Part shown: one piece after another, positions 39,310 through 51,487 of the stretch
How positions within the stretch are numbered: the first letter of the stretch is position 1
Layout of the letters: the number at the start of each line of letters is the position of its first letter
NCBI GenBank assembly: GCA_946894095.1
Contig: OX335649.1
Span: forward strand, 12,852,001 to 12,916,000
Origin: Incurvaria masculella
Taxonomy: Eukaryota; Arthropoda; Insecta; Lepidoptera; Incurvariidae
Direction: 5' to 3'
DNA: 64,000 nucleotides
Position numbers and translations under genes: made by a program
Notes under the pieces: model-generated
Database searches by the model: none
Told to the model about the DNA's origin: nothing
The model's input: only the letters and a program-made list of their open reading frames with translations

Positions 39310-42056
39310 CAATGTTTTTTTTGGAAGCGCAACAATCGGGGCCGCCAAGGATGTCTAATCCCCAGGACTGGTGACTAGGACAGTGGCGTTGTCCATAAGT
39401 ATTTAGGATTTGGATATATGTTCTTTATCGCGCTTTTGGCGGATGAGGAGTAGACGGGAATATGTGTTCGATACGTTTCCAGTCAAAGAGACAGCGACAC
39501 TATCAAAGATATCCCCGTTAATCACATATTTACCTTTAATTTTTCAGGCAAGCGCACGATCCTTTGAAGTTTAGAAACTCCACTCGGGTGAATCTCCAAA
39601 ACGAATTAATGGCGTCGTGACAGATTTTGATGCAATTTTCAGGAAATCTTCAATGAGCCCAGTGATCCAGTTCAGTCTGGAAGTTTAGAAGCTCCGCTCG
39701 GGTAATTTTTGTTTTTGTTGTTCGCGAGCAAATTTCTCTATTAAGGGCCTGGTACTAGCCAAATCGCAAAGTTAGATGAGGCACCCCAAGTTAACTGACT
39801 AAGTCTGACTATTATAAGTGTCATTCTTACAATATATGATTCCTTGTCTAGGAATCGAATGATTTTCGTTAATGTATGTTTCCTTTTTCTATACAAAATA
39901 CATTGCGGAAACGGTGTCCATTTCCGAACTTTTTTGACTAAATGTAGAAATCTAAAAGCAAATGGAATTTTTTGTTTATGCATATATGCTGTTTTTGCTT
40001 ATATCTAGAAATCGAATGACTTTCAGATTTCTAATGAGAAAAATCAACTTTTTTTATTTTTATTATTATTTAAATAAATGATGGAATAAAAAAATATTAA
40101 CAATCCATTATCAGTCTGGAGTTCTATTTGGATTTGCTGAAGCGTTTCACTACATATTATTACATTTGTTAAAAAGTGCATTTGTATGGCGCGAGTAGTT
40201 GGCTAGTCCTAGCGCCTTAAAATAAAACGGTATTGTTATTATTAATAATAATCTTCCGCATAGACATAACAATAACTTCCATATGATGGAAACCTGGACA
40301 AGGCTGAAAATTAGAAACGAATAAAATTTAAAAGCTAATAGATAGCTGCCCCACAAAGTTACGGCCACGTGGCGTGCACGGAAAACCACACTGGAAACCC
40401 AGTGCTGACGAACGGCGTTGAGAAAACATAAAAAAAAGATACATGTAGGATATTGGGCTCCGGTTCCAGATGCAGAAGGCTTCTACTCTTGAAGAAGAGA
40501 TTCGTTTCGAGGATTCTGTCTCTGTCGTTACTTACAAGATTTGTCCTAGGAGCGGAATCTCCTCCTTTAAGTATTTTGAATTCAATAATGTAAACCTAAA
40601 ATGTGTTGATAAAAAATATAGTATAAATAATAAATAATAAATAATAAAATTAATATGGAAGTTCTTTTCTTCAGTCAAAACAATAGAAAGTTTCAAGCCT
40701 AGGTATGTGAATTTGGTTTGAAGCTAATATTGTTCAGATAATTTTCGAGTTAAATTTTTTAAAATATTTTAGAGTTAAAAACTAAACATTTAATTTCATT
40801 TATTTCAAACTTTTGCCAGTCAAATTACACTAAGTTAAGTTACAAACTTCCGCAGATTCGATTAACTCATGAGTTGATCGAATACTGAAGTAAAGAAGAA
40901 CCCGCAAAGAAACTTCACTGGTTTACATATTCCTTTCATCATTGCAATTCGAGCACAATAGACACCTAAAGTTCCATTATTGACCGAGCGAAGAGCGAAG
41001 CTCGAACGTGTCTCCGTTTCAGATTGGTAAAAAAAATGCTTTCGTATATCCGGCCGATCTCCTCCATGGGTAGCATTTCTCAACGGATTCTCATGAAATT
41101 TTAAGAGCAGGTTTGACAATTATACATATTTTTTCAATCGAGCCAGTTTTTGAAAATGAAAATTTCAAAAGATGTTCAAAAACGTCAAACATAAAAAAAA
41201 CAGACTCGCGAGGTCTACAGCTCAGAGAGCAACTAGTCTAAGTATTTAGAGGGAGGCAAATATATTCATTTAACAGTTACAGTGTTAACGAACTAAACGC
41301 TAGCAAAAAATCGAGAGTCACGAGCCGGCCATTGGCCGTATACACGTGCCTGTGAATACAAAATAGAGATAAAGCGCGTTAAATTCGCAACCAATTAAAG
41401 GATTTGGAGATTGTGTTGAGTGTGAGCGTGTGTGTGGCGTGCCTAATTGCGTCTCATCTCGTCCGCAATGAATTCACACTGCGCACGCTGCGGCTACAGC
41501 AAAATATGTCATAACCTCAGATACAGAAAGGAAGGAGATGTGCTATCTAGCGCGACTACTATTCGACCCGCTGTCGCCCATTTTCTAAAACGACCAACCC
41601 AATTATGAACGGCCCGTAAGCTGTGCTCCCCATGCAAACGTAGATTACTAATCAATTGAAAACCACTGTTTCAATTGAATTGATATTTAATATACATACA
41701 TATATTATCAGGCTGCACGATATTGTTTTTTTTAATCCAAACGAAATCAAATGAAAACAAAAAGAAAATATTCATACTAATTTTGTTTTCTCTGTGGTTT
41801 GACCCAGGATCCATTTACCGAAAAAACAATGACATGCAGACACAGATTTTTGTATGTAGATACCAATCAAGTAAATTGGAACAGTGGTTTTCAAAATTAG
41901 TGAACCACGTTTGTATGGGAGGCGAAACTTTCTGATGCTTACGGGACCACCTCAAGCGTTCATGCCACACGCTTATATTCACGATACGCCGTCGATTAAA
42001 TAGAATAAGCAGCGAGAATGAGCGGACGGGAGTAGAAACCGAATTTTTTTTTTATG
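39310..42056. other. No gene recognised; one TTAA-MITE-like segment at 39720-39985
   Basis: 39740-39985 (AAATCGCAAAGTTAGATGAG ... CAAATGGAATTTTTTGTTTATGC) is the inverse of 47580-47845. The 40800-41110 segment with AAGAAGAACCCGCAAAGAAA looks like a further dispersed repeat. No supported frame. Confidence 0.4.
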
Positions 42057-42290
42057 GGGCGGCGTATCAGCTCCTACATACAAAACGGAAGCGCCGGCGA
42101 GTGAGTTCGGTTACGTATTCGCTTTTACGCTTCACGAACACGTAAGAACATCACGAGACGCTCTTTAGTGCAACAAACTTCGATGTTGCGCGTCCCGAAT
42201 TCGTAAGCGAACTTAATACGGTTAGACGTTTTGGACTAACTCGTGACTACGACGCCGCCATACGAATGACGTTCGTTTTCTACTTCTGTC
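42057..42290 (-). mobile_element. MITE with TTCGCTTACGAATTCG termini, copy 2
   Basis: In reverse complement: GTATGGCGGCGTCGTAG, AGTTCGCTTACGAATTCGGG, GTTCTTACGTG, then GGCGG, in the same order as 19295-19510. Confidence 0.65.
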
Positions 42291-42323
42291 CATACATGCT
42301 CGGTAAGCGTAACTTTAATAAAA

Positions 42324-42440
42324 TGTGAGGGAAATTGATCGATTCTGCACCAATCAGAAGCGCTTATGTCTGCGCTCTTATTGGGTAGAATATTTGGAAT
42401 CCAGTTCTGATTGGTGCAGAATTTATCAAATTCCCTCACA
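42324..42440. mobile_element. 117-bp hairpin MITE with TGTGAGGGAAATTGAT termini
   Basis: TGTGAGGGAAATTGATCGAT TCTGCACCAATCAGAA and its inverse at the other end pair over about 36 bp with few mismatches, leaving a 40-nt loop. Confidence 0.75.
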
Positions 42441-42604
42441 AGTTTTTTCACATTTTACGCCTGTTCAACCCGATGGGTTGTGTAGGTAGGAACTGACTTA
42501 GCGAACGCATTTCGGCAGCACATTCACGCGCGGAGTTTATGGTGGAACTGTATGGCACACGATGCTCCGCTGGCTTTCCATAGGGTTATAAGGACAATAA
42601 TTCG

Positions 42605-42985
42605 TCGATCAGGCGCGCGGTGACTTGTCTTTTATGTTAGAGGTCATAGGTCAAATCCTCGCCCTGTTCTTGCACCGCTTTAGTTTTCTTTCTGAATTAG
42701 ATAAGTACATTTCGTCACTAATGCGAGCTGTTCTATGTCAGGCCTAGGTTCCCTTCCCCTTTCAGGTGGTAGGGTTAAGGTGGTTAGTGCCATCGTACTG
42801 AATGAAAAGATGGTCAAAACAGCAATCCAAAAATGTTCCGTGTTTTCTATCCAGTTCAATGTACGAAGCGAGCCGAGCCGAGCGAGGGACGGTTCTGACA
42901 TGCGGCTGATTGTTTCGGGAATGGGGTGTGATGGGCTAATATCATGACGGTGGGTGTTGTATGTAGCGCTCACATGCTATTTCTC
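42605..42985 (+). mobile_element. SINE copy with degenerate tRNA head
   Basis: B-box-like GAGGTCATAGGTCAAATCC, then CATTTCGTCACTAATGCGAG, GGTGGTAGGGTTAAGG, TGTTCCGTGTTTTCTATCCA and GGGCTAATATCATGACGG. A GAGCCGAGCCGAGCGAGGG insertion interrupts the 3' half. Confidence 0.75.
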
Positions 42986-44376
42986 CTGCCTTTTTACTTC
43001 TGTGGTCATTACCCGTTTTTATAACATAGCTAAGATATGAGTTGGTAAGAATATAAACACAACGATAAGACTATGCTTCCTGGCACCTTCCTCATACACA
43101 TAATGTTCCAGGGTGATCACTAGCGCATTCTTGTGGCATAGCAAATATATAGTTTTGTTTCATCATTAATTTCTGTATGCTCTAAAGCTTAAAGCTTAAT
43201 GCGTGGACGTCATTAGTGAGTGCACTTTTCGCTTACTCACTTCCTGTAGCAGATTGTTCTACTTTGTCAGATGAATAGTTTTTTTTTTAAATTTAAGTTA
43301 AAGCTGTTGGCTTAGTTTGTCAGAATGTAAAGTTTTTTGTTCATAATAACGTAAGTGCACCATTTATGAACACTGACCCAATTATGAACACTTGAAATTA
43401 AAAACTCATAAAATTACTTGCTAATTCCCAAAAACGAATACTGACAATACCGAAATCGGAAGTAAATTTCGTTAGCTGTCAAATCAGATTGAAATTTCTC
43501 TTGGTCGTCCATTTCTCCAGTGACAAGCTGAGAAGACAAAGTGCTCGTGTCGAATTTCCGAATTCATCCATGTTTACTAGCGCAATCGCTAAGCAGGTGA
43601 GTTAGATTTTTATTTCATCAATCCCAGAGTTTTATTAGTTACCATTTCTGTTAGTTATTTATAGATTTATATGCCTTTTAAGAACTGGAAAATAATGCTT
43701 AGATATGTAAAATCTGGTTCTTAGCAAGGTAAAATTTTAGTGTTCATTACTGGACCTGACATTCTATGAAGTTCCTTAAATGAACATTTTTATTTATCTA
43801 ATTTGTTGGTTGCACTAAATTTCTGTACCTAATATGATCCGAATTGGCTTTTTATGGCACATAATAACTGAAAAAATTTGAATCAATATTATTATATATA
43901 TAACAATATATATATAACGCATGATAATAGTGAAATAAATTGTGTTCATAATTGGAGTGCTCAATATTGGTTACTCGTTCATTACCAGGGTGTACAAAAC
44001 TGGTTATTTGTCATTGATTGGGTGTTCAATATTGGATATCTGTGCATTAATAGGGTGATCAACATTGGATATATTAAATTAACTGGGTGTTCAATATCGG
44101 TTACCTGATCATTACCAGGGTGTGCATGACTGGATATTACTAATTATTATGTAATTGGTACGTAAATTCGGTGGTAGTGATAAGAAACCATTCTTTTTGA
44201 GGGGTCCGCTGCAAAAAATGGCAAAAAAGGAACCCTTATAATTTTATGTCGGTCGGTCCGTCCGTCCGTCTGTCACAGTCATTTTACTTGGAAACTATTG
44301 ATAACATTTTTTAAGGAACTGTGTTCTCTGAACCGATAGAGTCAGTGTTAATATTAGTTGAATATATTTAACAGAC

Positions 44377-45300
44377 ATGGCGCCAAAGAAAAATTACACA
44401 AAGGAACAAATGGGGAAAGCTATTGAGAGGAAGTAATGTATCTGCAGCTGCAAAGAACTCCACCACATGATCCAAACATTTTAACACCCATCAGGAAAGT
44501 TTTGTTGCAACGACCACGGCGGTGCAAGAAGAATGTAATTAATGTAAAATTATAGAATGTTCTTTACCTGGATTAATTATACCATCTCCTTTTAAAAGGG
44601 ACCTGTATTGGCCAGATATTGATATCCCAAAAAATAAACGCATGAAGAGAGAAAAACTGCCATCAGCAATAACAGGTTCGGCATGGAGAGAATACAATTC
44701 GAAAAAAGAAAATGAAAAAAGGAAAGCCGCCGAAGAGAAGGCCGAGAGGATAAAAAGGCGTCAAGGAGCAAAGTTACTGAAAGAGGAAATCGCAAAACAG
44801 AAGAGAGAAGAAAAAAATAAAAACAAAGATGCTAAAAAAGGAAAAACAAAGACCAAGAAGAATTTACCTTCTATAACATCATCATCATCTAGTGAATCTG
44901 AAGGTGAAATACCCTGTGCAAGGAGCAGTGACTCTGAAGGCGAACAGTATATGAGTGAGCATAATTCATCCTCCGAGTTGGAATCTGACGATTGTACTAA
45001 AAGCATTGACACTGACAGCATCACCATTGGAGACTGGGTAATTGTAAAATTGGTATCAAATAAAATAAACCACATCGATATGTTGGACAAATAATGAAAA
45101 AAACTGCTAAAGGATATATTGTCAAATTCGCAAAAAAAAAGGAATGACAAAACTTTTAAATGGCCGGAAAAGGAAGACGTTAGTGAAGTTGGGTGTCAAC
45201 AAATTATAAAAAAATATCTGATCCATGCTTGAAGCGCTCTAGTAAGCGCATTGGTAACTTTGTTTTTAAGAAATCCTTAAGACATTTTAGCATTGATTTT
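44377..45300 (+). pseudogene. Broken pogo/jerky-like transposase (N- and C-terminal parts)
   Basis: The N-terminus MAPKKNYTKEQMGKAIER resembles the start of the Psq/CENP-B helix-turn-helix, and the frame breaks soon after. The DDE core is deleted. From about 44590 the C-terminal part reads IPSPFKRDLYWPDI, then KREKLPSAITGSAWREY with a Lys/Glu-rich coiled-coil-like stretch and an acidic serine-rich stretch. After two frameshifts (about 45080 and 45145) a segment YVGQIMKKTAKGYIVKF...FKWPEKEDV follows. That succession is what I know from transposase-derived proteins of this group in insects. It is non-functional; the family assignment is moderate because the DDE domain is missing. Confidence 0.6.
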
Positions 45301-45594
45301 TAAATTTTACATAAATACCTTAATAAAGGTATTTATGTCAAATTTTCTTGTGAGTAGAATCGAACATTGATCTTTAAAATTGATAAAAAAATTGATGAAA
45401 GTGTTCTTTTTTCCCATTTGTATGTTTTATTTAAGTGTACCCAAGAACAATAAAAAATTGCTACCTCATGATTCATTACCAAAGGGCTGATTTTAATACT
45501 AAGCGTCAAAGGCTAACTACAACCTATCCCTCCTTCACCCTCTCAGACTCAGTATTCATCCCCTTAAATCGGCAGACAATTTTACAACTGCACC

Positions 45595-46250
45595 GATAGT
45601 GGACCATTCTTGGTACACAACACGCAGTTGCAACCAGTTACATCTCAAAAGGATCTTGGGATCACGATCAACTTTGATTTGAAGTGGGAACCTCATATCA
45701 CCCAAATTGTAAAAAAAACCAACTCTCTTATATACCTAATTAAAAAAGCGTTTCATATGCTGACCCCAGAAGTTATGCTCAAAATCTATAAAACCTTTGT
45801 ACGGCCGCTTCTGGAATATGGTTTCCAGATCTGGCAACCCTACTTTGCCAAAGACATCCAGCAGTTGGAACGAGTACAACGAAGATTCACCAAGATCCCC
45901 CTTGAGCTACGTAACCTAAGCTACGAAGAGAGACTTGAAGCTCTAAACCTGCCTACTCTGGAGTCACGCCGTCAAAGAGGGGAACTAATCGAAATTTACA
46001 AAATTCTCACCTTTAAGTACGACTGCCCAGAACTCATTGAAATATTTGCACGCAACCAGAATGTTCATCTTCGAGGGCACAACATGAAACTGCAAGTCAC
46101 GGCCTCTAGAACGAATACTCGCAAAAACTACATAACCAACCGAGTAGTAGAGGCATGGAATAAACTCCCAGAAGACGTGATTAACGCTACGAACACCAAC
46201 CAATTCAAAAATAGACTGGATAACCATGTCAAACAAAATCGAATGTAAAA
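45595..46250 (+). pseudogene. LINE fragment C: reverse-transcriptase C-terminal part
   Basis: The open frame from 45610 (212 residues) shows SQKDLGITINFDLKWEPH, then FVRPLLEYGFQIWQPYF, QRRFTKIPLEL and VVEAWNKLPEDVINA. These are the conserved blocks downstream of the catalytic core in CR1/L2-like LINEs. It is 5'-truncated, so the YADD box is absent. It differs clearly from fragments A and B, so it is another family. About 250 bp of 3' UTR follow. Confidence 0.8.
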
Positions 46251-46850
46251 AAAAAAATATCAATTTTTTTTTTTCATTAAAAAACACTTAGCAACTACAT
46301 TTATAAATTTATCAAGTTAAACACTGGATTTAGACGCATCAGCATATGCTGCCTGTCTAAAACTTATAAATAAATATAAATGTGTAAATATAAACTGTGA
46401 GCCCCTGTAAAAAATAACAAATGCTCATGGGAGCTGCTGCTGCTGCTGCACCGGCGTCGGCATAACGACAAGCACTACTATTAAAAAAAAACTAGCACTA
46501 CCACTACTATCTCAAAAAAAAACTGTTAAGTGTTGTCTATTACCGAGTGATCATTATTGGTTAACTGTTTACTACTGGGTGATCATGATTGGTTACGAGA
46601 TCATTACTGGGTGTCAATAGGTGGATCAGAGCATGTTCAATACTGGATACAAGCACCCATTGTATATTTTAAATTAATATAAAAAAAGTGTTAACTTATT
46701 TAGCATGTTTGTTCATACATAACTGCCCCTGGATTATCAACCAATGTATTTTGTAACAAACATTTAAAATCTTAGTTAAAATATTAACACACAAGGGGGA
46801 AATTGTAAATTTCCATCCTTAAAGTGTTCAAGACTGGTACGGTTACGTTA

Positions 46851-47519
46851 AATATGGTTCGAAAGTTCGGTACTTTATAAAATGCATTTATACATGTCCA
46901 AGTTTCGATCAAGTCTTTCCGCTGCCTAGTTTAGTGAAGACTTTTGAATCCTATCGATTTACGTGTACGTACATGACTTATTTATTTCCGGCATCAGCAT
47001 CTAAGTTGCTTCTCTACTCTCTCCAAAGGGTCAATATCGTTTCTCAAGTATGTCTTCCCGGCCTGGTAAGGAAATTATAGGAGAGTTCATCGTTTTAAAA
47101 ACCAAATCTAGTATATAATATTGTTGTGATTTTTAAGAGAAGTGAGTTTACTCGCTTTACGTCTTATATTGTAGGAGTCAACGCGATTCAAAGTTTTTCA
47201 AGGATTGGATTTTAATGGCAAGGCCCAACTGTTACTAGTCTACATCATAAAATGATTTAACGTCAAGGTTTTCTGATAAGCATTATTTCAGAAAATTGCG
47301 TATTAAGAAAACTAATATAAAAAAACCCTTTTCGGATACGGTCGTTCGATGGTATCATGTCACCTAACGTAACTCTTAAAATAAAGTAAATTCAGATCTT
47401 ATACCTAACTAACTGTTTCCGCAACAGAAGCTTTCAAAGAAAAGGTCCAAAATAGGCATATTATTACACATTTATCTTCCAAGTTATTAACATTATAAAG
47501 CTTAAAAACACAACGTGGG
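46851..47519. other. No gene; diverged copy of the GATAAGC-terminus element
   Basis: 47160-47370 resembles 32280-32450 (GATTCAAAGTTTTTCAAG, TGGCAAGGCCCAACT, GTATTAAGAAAACTA) and ends CGGATACGGTCGTTCGATGG, a terminus like that at 31877. Confidence 0.4.
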
Positions 47520-47579
47520 TATGCGCAATGTTTTTGTCAAAATGGAACAATATTTGGTTCCGATATTAACAAGTACTAT

Positions 47580-47912
47580 GAGCATTCAGTGTGTTTTTTT
47601 GCATTTGCATAAACAAATAATTCCATTTGCTTTTAGATTTCTACATTTAGTCGAAAAAGTTCGGAAATGGATACCGTTTCCGCAATGTTTCCCGCAAACA
47701 TTTTGTATAAAAAAAGGAAACATACATTAACGAAAATACGTTGATCCCTAGACAAATCATAATATATTGTAAGAATGACACTTCTAATCGTCAGACTTAG
47801 TTAACTTTGGGTGCTTCGTCTAACTTTGCGATTTTGGATCTCTGACAAGAAATATGTGCATGATCTTCTTTCCAAGTTTGTGTGGGTAGTTGAGCGGGAA
47901 GGCCCACTTTAA
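47580..47912 (-). mobile_element. TTAA-family MITE, diverged
   Basis: The right end GCGGGAAGGCCCACTTTAA inverts to TTAAAGTGGGCCTTCCCGC, as at 56751. AAGAAGATCATGCACATATTTC (in inverse) is shared with the copies at 56755, 57262 and 61694. Confidence 0.55.
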
Positions 47913-48542
47913 GTATACTGAGAAATAACAGAATAACTGAGCGCCACCTATCGTTGGGCGCAGCCGTAAAATTTGTTAACCACCGAGTACACCAGATCGA
48001 ATAATCTGTCCACGGGAGCCATTTCTGGAAGAGGTTTTTTATATCTTTAGCCATCTTCACCTGTGTCTACATTCATTGGGGTGTTCAGTTGTCTTCTGCC
48101 CACTGAGAATAATTAATTATTCTATTCAACCTTGTAACAATGCCCAGATGGCATAATCATCTGCACACAATTCTACCCCACATGGCAACGGCACGCCACC
48201 GCAGTCTTGAAAGCGGATGTAATGTATTATCTAATCAAAATTTGGCAAGCACACCGAGATACCAGTGACATTCCGATTTTTTGCGAAGCAAGCTTGCAGT
48301 TCAATTCTAGTACAAGTTTAATATTGTACGCACCGAAGTAGCTTGAATTGTGAATATGAGTACAGGAAAAGTGTCAACGCATCGAATGGTATTGCTAGGG
48401 CGGAGGGATGGGCGGAAGCCTTCGAGAGTGGAAAATAGCACGCCTGAAAATGTCTGTAAGGGGGTTTACACACTAGGCCGTTAAATTTAGCGGGAAAGCT
48501 TAGTTAATGATTAACAAGATAAATAATGGGTCTAGGAAATTC
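47913..48542. other. No gene recognised
   Basis: Short frames only. Confidence 0.4.
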
Positions 48543-49107
48543 TTTTTAGGGTTCCGTACCCAAATGGTGAAAACGGAACCCTATTAATAAGCCTCCGCTG
48601 TCCGTCCGTCTGTCCGTCTGTCACAGGGCTGTATCTCATGAACCGTAATAGGTAGGCGGCTGAATTTTTCACAGAGTGTGTATTTATTTTGCCGCTATAA
48701 CAACAAATAGATTAAATAAATTTCTTTATTGTTGCTGTCCACTCACTCAAATGAAACAGTTTTGTCGTTTATTGTTACTTCTTTATTGTAACATTATTCA
48801 CTTTAATTTTCTTTGCTATTTTGATATTGATACATTTGTTTTGTGTATTTTGTTAATTCTAAATACTGCTAGCACATGCTGTGCTTACTACTTGTGGGAT
48901 GTTTCATATGATATTGTTACTATACGTGTTGTTGTTGTTTTAAATGTGATTCAATCCTGTATGTTAGCCAATAAATAAATAAATAAATAAATAAATAGGT
49001 AAAATAAAAAATAAAGGGGGGCCCCATACAAAAAACTTGATTTTATGGTGTTCATGATAAGGAACCCTTCGCGTGCGAGTCCGACTCGCACTTGGCCGGT
49101 TTTTTTT
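48543..49107 (-). repeat. REP-like repeat, copy 8, interrupted by a LINE tail
   Basis: Outer parts 48543-48710 and 48999-49107 form one REP copy in reverse orientation. The break is in CAACAAATAG|GTAAAAT. Confidence 0.85.
48711..48992 (+). mobile_element. LINE 3' end nested in REP copy 8
   Basis: 282 bp ending in (AATA)n, with AAATAG duplicated at 48705-48710 and 48993-48998. The frame inside (48676-48978) is hydrophobic and AT-driven, not a protein. Confidence 0.7.
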
Positions 49108-49744
49108 ATCTCTTTACTACCATTAATGAGCTCAGAAATCTGGGTGATTCATTGTGTTATTAAAACCTTGTAACGAGTGCCTCAGTAAGAACTTGCATTT
49201 AAAAAACTTAAAAAAACATTTTAACTTAAATGTTTTTTTTTCAACATATGTATGGATGTATTGATGTTATTAACACATGAAACAACATTTGGGTTAGGAT
49301 ATGTAAAATTAGGATAGGTAAAATTTTCTTCTTTGAGATCCTCATTTGTCTCAGAATGGTTCACATAGCTTTTATTTACCTTACTTTTCAAAAACCCCAA
49401 TGACCTAAGTCAAGTCAGTCAGTCCAGATCCACAGTCCAAACAAGTTAAATCACAACTTCTCGGCAGCCAGTTTTAATGTCCAAAACGAAGGATGACACG
49501 ACATGAAAACTTGGTCTGCAACAACGTCATTGGTTCACGTGCAGTGTGACAGGTGGTGCCATTGTGTTGTAAGTTGAAACCACATCTCATTTAAGTTAAT
49601 CCCGTAATCTTTTTTCCAAATTTGCTTTATACAATTTTCAATAGCAGGCCGCTACGGTCCATTATGCACGCCGAAATGATCACGTAACTTGAGAATCACC
49701 ACATAAAATTTTTCCCCATTCTTGAAATGGGTTTCCACCAATTT
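49108..49744. other. No gene recognised
   Basis: Short frames only. Confidence 0.4.
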
Positions 49745-50075
49745 TACACCTGAATAATTTAGATCATAATTCCTATTAATTTAAAATATTAATTTAGAAT
49801 AAGATGTCATTATAGTAATCAAGAGTTTGCTCCTCACCAATGTTTATAATGTTCTTATAATAATGTTCTTTGTGAGCAGTAGTAATCAATCAATCACTGT
49901 AAACTAGTTTGTAAGTATCACTGGAAAAAATAATAATACAATGACCAACCTGACGAAGTTTCTTGTCGGCTCTTCTTCGCCAGAAGTAATCGAACCGACA
50001 GGAAAAAAAAATGACGAATCCGAGTGTGTAATATACATCTAATGGAGGAAATAAAGAAACTGAAACTGAACTGAA
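49745..50075 (+). mobile_element. LINE-like 3' end, copy 2 (uninterrupted)
   Basis: Same order as 34728-35262 but without the MITE. Ends AATAAAGAAACTGAAACTGA with repeats of TGAAAC. Confidence 0.55.
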
Positions 50076-51180
50076 ACTAATAATAAACGTTCTTCCAATT
50101 TCGTAGATGTCTATGTTTTAACATGGTTTTAACCCAACAAACACCAAATATGGAAGAAGACTCAACAATTGACGGTCGGAAATGGCGCGCGATTCGAAAT
50201 TCAAGTTCCTGGCGCTTATTTTAAGATGATGAAGAGGTTAAAACAACTTTATCTTAAAATAAACGCCAGGTTTATAAGGCGTTTAAACATGACAATCGGC
50301 ATTATGTATATGTATTGGCACAGCCTCAGTATTTTTTTTTATTTAGTACGGGAACTCTATTTCTGATATGAAGTACTTTGTCACTGTGATCAGTGCTAAC
50401 TGTAATAAAAGTGCTGTTTGGTTTTTGATCAAAATTGGCCCTATGATTGAGGTTTTTTCTCTATTTCTTATAAAATAGGATTTGGCTATGAAGGCCCACT
50501 TGAAAAATGTGCTGTAAGGCTATATTTTATACGCGCCATAGTTTTAAATATTTATAATAAGTATATGTACCCATGTGATTTGCCGCTTCGGCAAATTTCC
50601 TGCGAAGTGGTAATAGTCATGACAGGTATGACCTAACGTGTGTTAAAATCAGTTGTTGCATGATTTTAAAAAGACTGGAGCGCTGCTGCGGGCCATGTTT
50701 CATGTAAGTCTTCGCGCCAATTGTTTATTCATAATCCAAATACTTTAAACTGCACTTGGATTTGTCATATCATCATTAGTGAGTTCAGCAAAATAAAAGC
50801 GAAGAAGAACCGGTAAGAAACTCCGCTGTGCTTTTTTTCAACGTCCAATGATATGCAAACATTTATTGATCGCGCTTCCCGCCCAACAGCTGCCAGATAA
50901 CGACGGTGAAGGCACACTCGTGTAAATGACGTTTGTAGTGTGATGACGTTATCAGTATCCTGAGATAAGCATGCGCGAGATCAGTGAATGTTGACCTCCA
51001 AACAGCTGAGGCTGTGCCAGGCACACTTGCCCAAAATAAACCAACTATGATGCGATGGGCTCACACCTCACAGGATGCGATTTCGTAATTCAATCTCACC
51101 CTACCGATACATACTTCCGCCTTATTACCCTAAAATATCGCATACTATTTTCTATTAAAGCCAGTAAACCTGACGAATAT
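50076..51180. other. No gene recognised
   Basis: Includes an AAGAAGAACCGGTAAGAAAC stretch (50800) shared with 40895. No supported frame. Confidence 0.4.
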
Positions 51181-51487
51181 AAAAAACCGGCCAAGTACAA
51201 GTCGGACTCGCACACGAAGGGTTCCGTACCATCGTACAAGATAAAACACAAAAAGTAACGTTTTTTGTATGGGGGCCCTTTATTTTTTATTACTTTTTTA
51301 TTTCACCTATTTGTTGTCATAGCGGCAAAATAAATACACAGTCTGTCAAAATTTCAGCTGCCTACCTATTACGGTTCACGAGATACAGCCCTGTGACAGA
51401 CGGACAGACGGACGGACGGACGGACGGACAGCGGAGTCTTAGTAATAGGGTTTCGTTTTCACCCTTTGGGTACGGAACCCTAAAAAG
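51181..51487 (+). repeat. REP-like repeat, copy 9
   Basis: AAACCGGCCAAGTACAAGTC ... GGGTACGGAACCCTAAAAA, complete, with short ACGG run. Confidence 0.85.

Larger units (their letters stand above)
43330..46850 (+). mobile_element. Relic of a pogo/CENP-B-type transposon with repeated motif clusters
   Basis: Holds a possible 5' UTR exon ending CAG|GTGAGT (43596), an acceptor TTTAACAG (44374), ATG 44377 and a broken transposase frame to about 45300. Clusters of a GGGTGTTCAATATTGG-like motif lie at 43940-44140 and 46545-46650, with single ones at 43375 and 46825. A LINE fragment sits inside (about 45590-46500). Outer ends not resolved. Confidence 0.5.

Noticed and set aside
48676..48978. 100-codon hydrophobic + frame resembling a membrane protein
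   Set aside because: It lies in the nested LINE 3' tail and REP; the hydrophobicity comes from T-rich codons.
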